Below, one piece after another: positions 1 through 6,779 of a DNA stretch of 43,576 bases. Position 1 is the first letter of the stretch, and every line of letters begins with the position of its first letter. The stretch is from MED-G82 sp964342675 (lineage in GTDB: Bacteria > Pseudomonadota > Gammaproteobacteria > Magnimaribacterales > D2472), in the NCBI GenBank assembly GCA_964342675.1, contig CAYFFR010000008.1, forward strand, positions 1 to 43,576, written 5' to 3'. The notes under the pieces were generated by a model, which searched no databases, was not told the DNA's origin, and was given only the letters and a program-made list of their open reading frames with translations. Both the position numbers and the translations under genes were made by a program.

Positions 1-851
1 GTACGTTTTTCATAATTAGCAAAATATATCCCTGCCATAATAAGTATAAAACCCAAGAATATAACTATTGTGACCTCTTCTTTCAAAAAGAGATAACCCC
101 AAATGATTCCAAAAACTGGTATTAAATATGCAACAGTTGATGTCTTTAAAGCTCCTATAGTTTCAATTAATCTGACATAACCAAGGTATGCTATACCAGT
201 TGAAACTAGACCTAGCCACAATAACGCTAGAATTGATTTTGTTTCGGGAAGATCACTTGGTAAATAAAATATAGAGAATGGGGTCATTAAGAGGCCTCCA
301 AAAAATAAAGACCAACCTATCAAAACAAATTTATTGGTATATTGAGAATATTTCTGAATGAAGCATCCAGAGAAAGAATAACAAAAAGCACCTAGGAGGC
401 ATGCGATACTTGAAATAGCAGTAGTCGATGTATTCGATGGATTAACTAAAATAATAATTCCTATAAAACCAATAACAAGTCCAATAATTTGATGTGCTGA
501 TATAGATTCTTTTATCCAAAAATAAGCTAAGGTCATTGTCATGAATGCTGTTGATCCATTTAAAATAGCTAACATATTTGAATTAGCATTCAACGACCCA
601 TATGCAAATAAAAAGAATGGTAATGCATTATTCATAACTGCTAAAACTAGAATACCAGGAAGATATGATTTGAAGTGAATAAGGTATTTTCTTTGTAATA
701 AAAAAGGTAAAAACATTGTCCCTGCTAAAAGTAACCTTAAGTTAACTAATGCGACAGGTCCAAAGTCTGGAGCAGCAATTTTTATAAACATAAAGGCGCT
801 TCCCCAAACTGCTGCGAGTGCAATAAGAATAATCCAATTTTTTAGTTCCAT
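1..851 (-). CDS. EamA/DMT-family transporter (3' end cut by window edge)
   Basis: The visible 283 codons start at an ATG at 851 and run off the left edge with no stop. The N-terminus (MELKNWIILIALAAVWGSAF) is the typical first helix of an EamA repeat, with the family's AAVWGSAFMFIK pattern. About ten hydrophobic segments follow in two halves, and the second half ends near VFGIIWGYLFLKEE, typical of the drug/metabolite transporter superfamily (usually about 290-300 aa). It is an inner-membrane exporter or permease. The family includes amino-acid and metabolite exporters such as RhtA and YddG, but the substrate cannot be read from sequence. A short GAG before the start codon could serve as ribosome site. 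The gene lies directly behind an intrinsic terminator and a leader ORF (862-1072), so it is probably controlled by transcription attenuation. Family confident; substrate unknown. Confidence 0.88.
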   Translation of the reverse strand, partial: MELKNWIILIALAAVWGSAFMFIKIAAPDFGPVALVNLRLLLAGTMFLPFLLQRKYLIHFKSYLPGILVLAVMNNALPFFLFAYGSLNANSNMLAILNGSTAFMTMTLAYFWIKESISAHQIIGLVIGFIGIIILVNPSNTSTTAISSIACLLGAFCYSFSGCFIQKYSQYTNKFVLIGWSLFFGGLLMTPFSIFYLPSDLPETKSILALLWLGLVSTGIAYLGYVRLIETIGALKTSTVAYLIPVFGIIWGYLFLKEEVTIVIFLGFILIMAGIYFANYEKR

Positions 852-861
852 ACTACTCGAT

Positions 862-889
862 AAAAAAGAAGCCTCCATTAGGAGGCTTC
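862..889 (-). terminator. Intrinsic terminator in the EamA leader
   Basis: Read on the minus strand, a perfect 9-bp stem GAAGCCTCC / GGAGGCTTC with a TAAT loop is followed at once by six T. It sits 10 bases before the EamA start codon and downstream of the leader ORF. It therefore stops transcripts before the gene rather than after one, which is the position of an attenuator. The 5' arm can alternatively pair with GGAGGTTT inside the leader ORF (951-958). Confidence 0.85.
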
Positions 890-891
890 AG

Positions 892-1018
892 CTGTTAGAG
901 TTAATAAAGTCTAACAGTCGAAAATTAAAGAATGCATTGTGTCAAAAAGCAAACCTCCAATTCCCTAATTCTATATTAATACTAATAAGACCACCTCCTG
1001 TACAGGGTATTGACACAA
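892..1018 (-). promoter_or_regulatory. Structured 5' leader (putative attenuator) of the EamA gene
   Basis: Three complementary elements lie in order on the minus strand. First, TTGTGTCAA (1018-1010, leader codons 2-5) is exactly complementary to TTGACACAA (945-937), which spans the leader stop codon. Second, CTGTTAGA (917-910) pairs with TCTAACAG (899-892) across a 10-nt loop. Third is the terminator at 862-889. A small CCTGTACAGG palindrome lies inside the first pair. GGAGGTTT (958-951) can pair over 8 bp, including one G-U, with AAGCCTCC in the terminator 5' arm, giving a mutually exclusive antiterminator. A ribosome on the leader ORF would control which pairs form. The layout is seen directly; the mechanism is inferred. 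It matches no riboswitch class I recognise. Confidence 0.65.
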
Positions 1019-1022
1019 GCAT
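942..1022 (-). CDS. Putative 26-aa leader peptide of the EamA transporter
   Basis: ATG at 1022 is preceded by AAGGGG with an 8-base gap, a fair ribosome site, and the frame closes at TGA (944-942). The peptide begins MLVSIPCTGGG and ends IELGNWRFAF. There is no run of one amino acid as in trp, his or thr leaders. The conspicuous parts are a GGG stretch and the C-terminal GNWRFAF before the stop, closer in style to arrest peptides such as TnaC or SpeFL. Its codons 2-5 and its stop codon form the two arms of a long-range stem, and codons 22-24 hold the antiterminator strand. The ORF is too short for routine gene calling. Placement and structure support it, but translation is not shown. Confidence 0.6.
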   Translation of the reverse strand: MLVSIPCTGGGLISINIELGNWRFAF

Positions 1023-1066
1023 TAAAAAATCCCCTTATAAATCTTTTAATACGACTACCAAATAAA

Positions 1067-1072
1067 ATTATA
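1067..1072 (-). promoter_or_regulatory. Candidate -10 box for the EamA leader transcript
   Basis: A consensus TATAAT on the minus strand would start transcription near 1060, giving about 38 bases before the leader-ORF ATG and including its ribosome site. No good -35 hexamer is seen at 16-18 bases upstream. Confidence 0.4.
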
Positions 1073-1110
1073 ACTTACGTTAAAAGAAAGAACTCTGATT
1101 ATTTAAAAAT

Positions 1111-2193
1111 TTAGCTTAGCGTTTCAATAACTGATGGATGTGTAAATTCGCCATTTGATAAATTAAGGCCATTAGCAAAGTGAATATCATCTTCAAAAAT
1201 TTTATTAATGCCAATTGTTGCTAGCTTATTAACATACGGTAAAGATGCATAATTAAGTGCTTGAGATGCAGTTAATGGAACTGCACCAGGCATATTTGAG
1301 ACACAATAATGTAATATCTCATCAACTAAGTATGTGGGTTCATCATGAGTGGTAGGTTTGCTGGATTCAAAACAACCTCCCTGATCAATAGAAATATCTA
1401 CTAAGACAGTACCTGGTTGTATTTTTTTGAGCATATCTTTGGTAATAACTATGGGAGCTTTTTTACCAGTCACATAAACTGAGCCAATAATAATATCTGA
1501 TTCACATATAGCATCCAGAATATTGTGATCATTCGATAGTTTTGTAAGGATGTTATTCTGATATTGCATATCTAATTGATCAAGCTTCTCTTGAGAGAGA
1601 TCTAAAACTGTAACATCAGCCCCTAACTTGATTGCGCCCTTGATAGCATTTGATCCTGCAACTCCAGCACCTAAGATAGTAATTTTTCTTGGTTCAATAT
1701 TATCAATCTTATTAGCAAGTACTCCTTTTCCGCCGTAGGGTTTTAATAAATGATAATTACCAACAACTATGGAGATCTGACCAGCGATCTCACTCATCGG
1801 CGATAAAAGAGGTAAAGTACCGTCATCAGAAGTTAGGGTTTCATATGCAATAGCTGTGACACCAGTGTCTTTTAGCTTACTAGCTATTTCTGGGTTTCCA
1901 GCTAGATGCAGAAAAGTAAATAAAATATGATCATCTCGAATTAAAGGTATTTCATTCTCTACAGGCTCTTTGACCTTTATAATTAAAGTTGATTTACTAT
2001 AAAGATCTTCAGGGTCTTCACAAATAATTGCTCCAGAATCAGCATAAGATTTATCTGAAAAACCTATCTCAGATCCAAGAGATTTTTCAACAAAAACTCT
2101 ATGGCCTTGCTGAGATAAATAGGAAACACTAGATGGTGTAAGACCTACTCTAAACTCTTGATTTTTAACCTCTTTCGGGACACCAATATCCAC
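1111..2193 (-). CDS. ald: Alanine dehydrogenase
   Basis: A cytoplasmic NAD-dependent enzyme that interconverts L-alanine and pyruvate plus ammonia. The 360 aa are close to the usual 370. The N-terminus MDIGVPKEVKNQEFRVGLTP is the family signature. Lys75 (in KVKEP) and His96 (in FTFLHLAG) fall at the known substrate-binding and catalytic positions, and GAGVAG (175-180) is the dinucleotide-binding loop. The start is GTG: the family N-terminus begins exactly there and an in-frame stop lies just upstream. The GTG overlaps the stop of the preceding 77-aa gene (TAGTG), so translation is probably coupled to a gene under a LexA box. That would be an unusual setting for ald, unless it has its own promoter inside the upstream gene. 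Confidence 0.95.
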   Translation of the reverse strand: MDIGVPKEVKNQEFRVGLTPSSVSYLSQQGHRVFVEKSLGSEIGFSDKSYADSGAIICEDPEDLYSKSTLIIKVKEPVENEIPLIRDDHILFTFLHLAGNPEIASKLKDTGVTAIAYETLTSDDGTLPLLSPMSEIAGQISIVVGNYHLLKPYGGKGVLANKIDNIEPRKITILGAGVAGSNAIKGAIKLGADVTVLDLSQEKLDQLDMQYQNNILTKLSNDHNILDAICESDIIIGSVYVTGKKAPIVITKDMLKKIQPGTVLVDISIDQGGCFESSKPTTHDEPTYLVDEILHYCVSNMPGAVPLTASQALNYASLPYVNKLATIGINKIFEDDIHFANGLNLSNGEFTHPSVIETLS

Positions 2194-2426
2194 TAAATTA
2201 ATTCAGGTTGGTAATATTCTCCTCTAGAAATTGTAATCGAATTTTTACTAAACGATGAATTATTTTTGATATTTGATTTGTTTGATTCCAAATAAGATGA
2301 TGCATCAATAATATTTCCACCGAAATATTTAAAAGCTATTGTCTTTAATGCTGCGTCCTTATTAATTGCCTGATCAAATTCTATTTGTACTGGGTCTTGA
2401 AAATTAACTTTTATTACATTGCTCAT
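2193..2426 (-). CDS. Small protein of unknown function under a LexA box
   Basis: 77 aa beginning MSNVIKVNFQDPVQIEFDQ and ending ISRGEYYQPELI. It is soluble, has no signal peptide or membrane segment, is Asn/Ser-rich in the second half, and matches no family I recognise. It is not visibly like SulA, UmuD or other classic SOS proteins. The frame stays open upstream to a TTG at 2480, but that TTG is the first three bases of a perfect TTGACA -35 box, so the ATG at 2426 is the credible start. There is no clear ribosome site, and the expected 5' leader is only about 20 bases. It overlaps the ald start by one base. The promoter arrangement suggests a DNA-damage-induced protein. Confidence 0.7.
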   Translation of the reverse strand: MSNVIKVNFQDPVQIEFDQAINKDAALKTIAFKYFGGNIIDASSYLESNKSNIKNNSSFSKNSITISRGEYYQPELI

Positions 2427-2430
2427 AATT

Positions 2431-2454
2431 AATACTGTATATTTATACAGTATT
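2431..2454. promoter_or_regulatory. LexA (SOS) box
   Basis: The 20-bp core TACTGTATATTTATACAGTA (2433-2452) differs from the consensus gammaproteobacterial/E. coli LexA site only at the centre. It has the obligatory CTGT-N8-ACAG. Counting flanks, the inverted repeat has 11-bp arms with a 2-bp spacer. It covers the -10 region and likely start site of the minus-strand promoter at 2452-2480, the normal place for a repressor. It also lies upstream of the divergent gene at 2497. Confidence 0.85.
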
Positions 2455-2480
2455 AAACTATGAACTAAAATTTTTGTCAA
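2452..2480 (-). promoter_or_regulatory. Sigma70-type promoter of the 77-aa gene and ald
   Basis: TTGACA (2480-2475) is a perfect -35 box. A 17-bp spacer follows, then TTTAAT (2457-2452) as a 5/6 -10 box that touches the LexA site. The predicted start of transcription is near 2445, about 20 bases before the ATG at 2426. Confidence 0.75.
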
Positions 2481-2496
2481 TTACACTTAAAGAAAT

Positions 2497-2964
2497 ATGA
2501 CCGATGATATAAATAAAAGAATTAACTATTTAGAGGCTATTCATGAAGTTACAGAATTAAAATATAACTATTTTGAGGCTTGCGATAATAATGATGTGAT
2601 TAAACTTAAAAAGTGTTTTAGTAAAAATCATGTAGATATTAAATATGAAAATTTTGGAGAATTTAGATCCATTGAATCAATGCTTAAAAAATATTCACAA
2701 AAATCAATTAATTCGTATCAAATTGAATCTCATTATGGAAAAAACCCAGTCTTCTCTCACTTTAAAGAAAATCTAATCAATGCTTACTGGGGTTTAGACT
2801 ATCTTTTAATTGATATGAATAAAAAATGCTATCAGCGTATTTCAGGATGTTATAAAGATTTATATATTTTTGAAGAAAATAATTGGGTGATACGTGAAAC
2901 ACATTTTAAAAAGAATCTTGATCAAATATATTTTTTTCAAGATGAAATACTTACTTTATCTTAA
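2497..2964 (+). CDS. SnoaL-like protein resembling bile acid 7-alpha-dehydratase BaiE
   Basis: 155 aa of NTF2/SnoaL-like fold. The N-terminal pattern (helix with ELKYNYFEACDNND, then a strand with DIKYENFG) and the C-terminal strand (GCYKDLYIFEENNWVIRETHF) follow the BaiE layout, where an early Tyr/Asp and late aromatic strands line the pocket. From memory the resemblance extends over most of the length, but I could not align it, so dehydratase activity is only a suggestion. It is divergent from the LexA-box promoter and converges with the VOC gene, overlapping it by 14 bases at the 3' ends. A weak promoter (TAAAAT at 2466-2471) may drive it, with its -35 region inside the LexA box. The ribosome site is weak (AAAGAA). 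Confidence 0.7.
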   Translation: MTDDINKRINYLEAIHEVTELKYNYFEACDNNDVIKLKKCFSKNHVDIKYENFGEFRSIESMLKKYSQKSINSYQIESHYGKNPVFSHFKENLINAYWGLDYLLIDMNKKCYQRISGCYKDLYIFEENNWVIRETHFKKNLDQIYFFQDEILTLS

Positions 2965-3379
2965 ATAGGTCAGCCGAACTTTTAAATGCCTTAATCTCAA
3001 TAACATTTTCTGAAGGGTCTTGTACAAACATTGTATGTTGTTCTCCAGGTTGATTTTTAAATCTTATTTTGGGGGATAATAAAAATTCTATCTTTTTTTC
3101 AATAATATTATTTTTAATTTCCTCAAAGGTCTCTATGTTTAAAACAATACCAAAATGTGGGACTGGAATTGAATCACCATCTACTGGATTTTTAATATTA
3201 CTGCCTTTCAGATGTGAATTATCTAAATGAAGTACGAGCTGATGTCCATAAAAGTTTAAATCTATCCATTCATTAGCCTGTCTTCCAATCTGAATTGGAA
3301 AAATTCTTTTATAGAAATCTAAAGAATCTTGTAAATTTTTAGATGGAATAGCTAAATGAAATGGAAATTTTATAGTCAT
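2951..3379 (-). CDS. VOC-superfamily (glyoxalase/bleomycin-resistance fold) protein
   Basis: 142 aa. The first half opens with FPFHLAIPSKNLQDSLDFYK, the standard VOC strand-helix in which the first His is a usual metal ligand. The C-terminus has MFVQDPSENVIEIK, matching the family's D-P-x-G/E-N-x-I-E ending, with a metal-ligand Glu in that strand. Such proteins bind a divalent metal and act as dioxygenases, lyases or epimerases; the substrate cannot be assigned. Overall it looks like the glyoxalase-family proteins often annotated as ring-cleavage dioxygenase-like. Start ATG at 3379. It converges with the SnoaL-like gene and is divergent from the DUF885 peptidase. Confidence 0.85.
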   Translation of the reverse strand: MTIKFPFHLAIPSKNLQDSLDFYKRIFPIQIGRQANEWIDLNFYGHQLVLHLDNSHLKGSNIKNPVDGDSIPVPHFGIVLNIETFEEIKNNIIEKKIEFLLSPKIRFKNQPGEQHTMFVQDPSENVIEIKAFKSSADLFKIK

Positions 3380-3439
3380 GAATATTACTCAACCTATTCT
3401 GATATAGTTTAAGTATAATTGGTAGAAACTTTTAACACG

Positions 3440-5263
3440 ATGATTAGAACAATTTTTAAATTTCTGGGATATACGCTCTTACTGCTTGTCCTCCTTTTGA
3501 GTTTATATTTAATTAACTTATTTTTAATGAAGCCTAAATCGATGGATCATTATCTTGCTAAAGAACTCAGTTTAGGTTTGATAGATTCTCCGGAATATAT
3601 GACTTATATAGGTATATTTGATTTCCTGAACCCAATCATTAAGCATAATAGTAAACTGTCTGTAAATACATTAGAGGATTCATATGACGATTATCTTGAT
3701 AGAAAGGAATACCTTGAAATGGTTAAGAGCTATGCTAATGACGAACTAACAGAAATTCAAAAAATAACACAAAAAATAGCAATATTTGATTCAGAAAATG
3801 ACATTAAAAGCTTTGAGAAATTTAGATACCATTCTTATCCAATAACTCAAATAGGTGGCAGTCATCAGTTTATGATCGACTTTATGACAGATGTGCATCC
3901 AATTAGAAATGAAAGAGAGGCTAGAGACTACATAAAACGAATTAGCTTATTTGATCAAATTATGGAAAATCAAATAATCTGGCTAAAAGAACAAGCTAAG
4001 CAAGGTATATATGCGCCAACATTTGTCTACGAACATGTCATTAGGCAATTACAAGATATTATTAATACAGACTCAAACCCTTTAATTACAGAATTTACTA
4101 AGAAGATTGATGATTTGGATATAAGTGATGATAAAAAAATGTTCTTGAGTAATCAACTGACTGATGTAATCAATAACGAGTTTGAATCAGCTTATTCTGA
4201 CCTGTTGGCTTACATGATAGAAAATAAAGATAATGCAAATAAAAATCATGGGGTTTGGTCATTACCTAATGGTGATGAGTATTATGCTCTTAGATTAAGA
4301 ATCTATACGACTACAGATTATTCAGCTCAAGAAATTCATGACATTGGTAAGAATGAGGTAGAGAGAGTATCAGCAAGAATGAAAGTAATTTTAAATGATT
4401 TAGGTTATGACCCTAATCGCCCTGTTGGTTTGTTAATGAATGATCTGAATGAAGATCCTCAATTCTTGTATGCTGATACTGCAGATAGAAAAGAAATAGT
4501 AGTTGCCGATTACAACGCCATGGTCAAAGAAGCTACAGAAGGTATTAAAGAGTATTTTAATCGTATGCCAAAAGCTCGTGTTGAGGTTAGAGCCGTGCCT
4601 GAACACTCTGAGGAGAATCAGGCTGGGGGTTACTACAGACCTCCTAGCCTTGATGGAAAAAGGCCTGGTGTATTTTATGCAAATTTATACGATATAAAAC
4701 AAACCCCTACTTATAGTATGAAAGCTCTGACTTTCCATGAAGCGAATCCAGGGCATCATCTTCAAAATGCTTTAAATCAAGAAAATGAGGATCTTACTTT
4801 ATATAGAAAGCTTGGATATGGAACTTCTGCTTTCGGAGAAGGATGGGCGCTGTATTCAGAAAGACTAGCCACTGAGGCGGGCTTAACCGAAAATCCCCTA
4901 GATGAACTTGGGGTTCTACAAAGTGAATTATTTAGAGCAGTGAGGCTTGTTGTTGATACTGGAATACATTACAAACGATGGACTCGAGAAGAGGCTATGG
5001 ATTATATGAAAAAGATGACAGGTATGTCCGATACTGAAGTCAGAGCTGAAATTGAAAGATATATTGTTTGGCCTGGACAAGCCTGTAGTTACAAAATGGG
5101 AATGATAAAAATCCTTGAGTTACGTGAAAAAGCTAAAACAGAATTAGGTGATGATTTTGATATACGAGATTTTCACGACATCATACTTAATAATGGTTCG
5201 CCTCCTTTATTTATTCTAGAGTCGATTGTTGATGATTGGGTTATAAAAACTAAGTCCACCTAG
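3440..5263 (+). CDS. DUF885-family zinc metallopeptidase, membrane-anchored
   Basis: 607 aa from the ATG at 3440. A hydrophobic segment at about residues 6-28 (FKFLGYTLLLLVLLLSLYL) gives an N-terminal membrane anchor or uncleaved signal, placing the body in the periplasm. The HExxxGHH-like zinc motif HEANPGHH lies at residues 433-440, followed by FGEGWALYSERL, which supplies further conserved Glu residues of the DUF885 family (typically 550-620 aa). The frame extends to a TTG at 3419, but that overlaps a TATAAT (3414-3419) that looks like this gene's own -10 box, so the ATG is preferred. The physiological substrate is not known for this family; peptide hydrolysis is inferred from the zinc motif. 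Confidence 0.88.
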   Translation: MIRTIFKFLGYTLLLLVLLLSLYLINLFLMKPKSMDHYLAKELSLGLIDSPEYMTYIGIFDFLNPIIKHNSKLSVNTLEDSYDDYLDRKEYLEMVKSYANDELTEIQKITQKIAIFDSENDIKSFEKFRYHSYPITQIGGSHQFMIDFMTDVHPIRNEREARDYIKRISLFDQIMENQIIWLKEQAKQGIYAPTFVYEHVIRQLQDIINTDSNPLITEFTKKIDDLDISDDKKMFLSNQLTDVINNEFESAYSDLLAYMIENKDNANKNHGVWSLPNGDEYYALRLRIYTTTDYSAQEIHDIGKNEVERVSARMKVILNDLGYDPNRPVGLLMNDLNEDPQFLYADTADRKEIVVADYNAMVKEATEGIKEYFNRMPKARVEVRAVPEHSEENQAGGYYRPPSLDGKRPGVFYANLYDIKQTPTYSMKALTFHEANPGHHLQNALNQENEDLTLYRKLGYGTSAFGEGWALYSERLATEAGLTENPLDELGVLQSELFRAVRLVVDTGIHYKRWTREEAMDYMKKMTGMSDTEVRAEIERYIVWPGQACSYKMGMIKILELREKAKTELGDDFDIRDFHDIILNNGSPPLFILESIVDDWVIKTKST

Positions 5264-5270
5264 ATACATT

Positions 5271-5360
5271 TGGCGGAGAGACGGGGATTCGAACCCCGGA
5301 TACGGTTGCCCGTATACTGCCTTTCCAAGGCAGCGCATTCGACCACTCTGCCATCTCTCC
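5271..5360 (-). tRNA. tRNA-Ser (anticodon GGA)
   Basis: On the minus strand the 90-nt gene starts GGAGAGATGGCAGAGTGG and ends with an encoded CCA. The acceptor stem GGAGAGA/TCTCTCC is perfect. The anticodon stem-loop TGCCTTGGAAAGGCA places GGA (5326-5324) at positions 34-36. A long variable arm (ATACGG-GCAA-CCGTAT) marks a class II tRNA, and the T-loop TTCGAAT is standard. It reads serine codons UCC/UCU. A TATAAT at 5390-5385 is a plausible -10 box. Confidence 0.97.
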
Positions 5361-5412
5361 GTGCGATGAATGGATATAAGATATATTATATCTAGAGAGG
5401 AAAATAAAACTT

Positions 5413-6306
5413 ATGAAATTTTGGCAAATGCTAGTATGGTCTGAGACTGACCAATATACAGAAATAGCTAAATCTGCTGAAGAAAATGATTTTTTTGGTG
5501 TTATGAATGCTGATCATGCATTCTTTCCAAAAACTATGCAATCTAACTATCCATATTCTGAAGATGGATCAGCACCAATGGGTGATGATAGGGATTATCC
5601 AGATCCATGGGTAACCTTAGCTCATATGGCTGCTGTTACAAACAAGTTGAGGCTTTCGACTGCAGTATATATTTTGCCATTAAGGAATCCTATTGAAGTT
5701 GCTAAAGCTACAGGTACGCTTGCTATTCTTTCAAATAACAGATTTATGTTAGGTGCTGGTATAGGATGGATGCAAGAAGAATACGAAGGTTACGGTCTTG
5801 ACTTTAAATTAAGAGGTAAACGTTATGATGAATGTTTGGATGTAATTGAACTACTTTGGTCGGGTCAATGGTCAAAGTATCAAGGTCAATATATCCAATT
5901 TAAAGAACTGCGTATTCTCCCTGCTCCAGAAAAACGTATACCTATCTTAATGGGTGGATCTAGTGATGCAGCACTAAAAAGAATGGCAAAACGAGCTGAC
6001 GGCTTTATAGGGGTTGGAAACCATCCTGATGAAATACCTGATTTATTAAATAAACTAAATATATATCGTAAGAATGCAGGCAGATTAAATCAACCATTTG
6101 AAACAATATTAGGATTAACAGTTGAACATAATCTCGATACGCTTAAGAGACTTTATGATATTGGCGTTACGTCTACAGTGAATCCACCATTTGCATTCTC
6201 AATAGGCTGGGAATCAACAATTCAACAAAAGATTGATCAGATGAAACGTTATGCCGAAGAAATTATTAGACCTATGCATGAATATGCAAAAGGAAATAAT
6301 AATTAA
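5413..6306 (+). CDS. LLM-class flavin/F420-dependent oxidoreductase
   Basis: 297 aa of the luciferase-like monooxygenase fold. The order fits the F420-type branch: MKFWQMLVWSETDQYTEIAKSAEENDFFGVMNADHAF at the N-terminus, then LRLSTAVYILPLRNPIEVAKATGTLAILSNNR, GAGIGWMQEEYEGYGL, and a C-terminal PILMGGSSDAALKRMAKRADG. The GIGW-x-x-E-(F/Y) stretch and PI-x-x-GG are signatures of that branch. It probably oxidises or reduces a small hydrophobic metabolite; whether it uses F420 or FMN cannot be told. ATG start with AGAGGA upstream at a rather long gap. It stands alone between the tRNA and a convergent VOC gene. Confidence 0.88.
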   Translation: MKFWQMLVWSETDQYTEIAKSAEENDFFGVMNADHAFFPKTMQSNYPYSEDGSAPMGDDRDYPDPWVTLAHMAAVTNKLRLSTAVYILPLRNPIEVAKATGTLAILSNNRFMLGAGIGWMQEEYEGYGLDFKLRGKRYDECLDVIELLWSGQWSKYQGQYIQFKELRILPAPEKRIPILMGGSSDAALKRMAKRADGFIGVGNHPDEIPDLLNKLNIYRKNAGRLNQPFETILGLTVEHNLDTLKRLYDIGVTSTVNPPFAFSIGWESTIQQKIDQMKRYAEEIIRPMHEYAKGNNN

Positions 6307-6315
6307 TCCATGTCG

Positions 6316-6777
6316 TTATTCAGGCATAGTTCCATGATTTTCAAAGAATTCAATTAATAAAGGATCATCATCTCTTTCGAGATAGGCAACCGCTAATCCA
6401 TCAGCAAATTGTCTTGTCCAAATAGGGTTGAATTGAAATTCTTCTGCATCTTGAACCGATTGATCTAAATCATCAACAATAAAACGAATATGATGTATGC
6501 CTTCGCGTCCAGCATCAAGAAATTCTTTATGAGGAGATTTACCTGAAATTAATTGGATAAGCTCAATCTCAATATTACCACTTTTACCGAATGCTAGTTT
6601 CATTTTACAGGGCTCTTCTTGACCTCGATAAAGATATGTCATTTCATCAGGCTCCATAATAGAAAAAGGTCCAAAAAAAGGATCATAAAGCCTAATAGAT
6701 GCTTCAAGATTCTTAACAACAAATCCTATCTGGTCTATTGGAGGAAGGTTTAAGGCTTTTTCAATGAAATGATTCAT
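6316..6777 (-). CDS. VOC-superfamily protein, methylmalonyl-CoA-epimerase-like subgroup
   Basis: 153 aa. The sequence IDQIGFVVKNLEASIRLYDPFFGPF opens the first VOC module and GIHHIRFIVDDLDQSVQDAEE opens the second, and a C-terminal LIEFFENHG carries the usual last Glu. This is the Glyoxalase_4 pattern of methylmalonyl-CoA epimerases and related lyases. The first-module metal His is replaced (QIGF in place of H-I/V-G), so one ligand may be missing and a full epimerase call is unsafe. Last gene of the operon that starts at 14123, two bases after pgl. Confidence 0.8.
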   Translation of the reverse strand: MNHFIEKALNLPPIDQIGFVVKNLEASIRLYDPFFGPFSIMEPDEMTYLYRGQEEPCKMKLAFGKSGNIEIELIQLISGKSPHKEFLDAGREGIHHIRFIVDDLDQSVQDAEEFQFNPIWTRQFADGLAVAYLERDDDPLLIEFFENHGTMPE

Positions 6778-6779
6778 AT

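Noticed and set aside
971..994. A GTG-initiated reading frame within the EamA leader that would encode a Val/Leu/Ile-rich heptapeptide, like branched-chain amino-acid attenuators.
   Set aside because: The AGGAG sequence directly touches the GTG with no spacing, so initiation is unlikely, and the 26-codon ATG frame over the same bases has a better ribosome site and ends within the paired structure.
2427..2480. N-terminal extension of the 77-aa gene to a TTG at 2480 (95 aa).
   Set aside because: The TTG is part of a perfect TTGACA -35 box, and the extension reads through the LexA operator.
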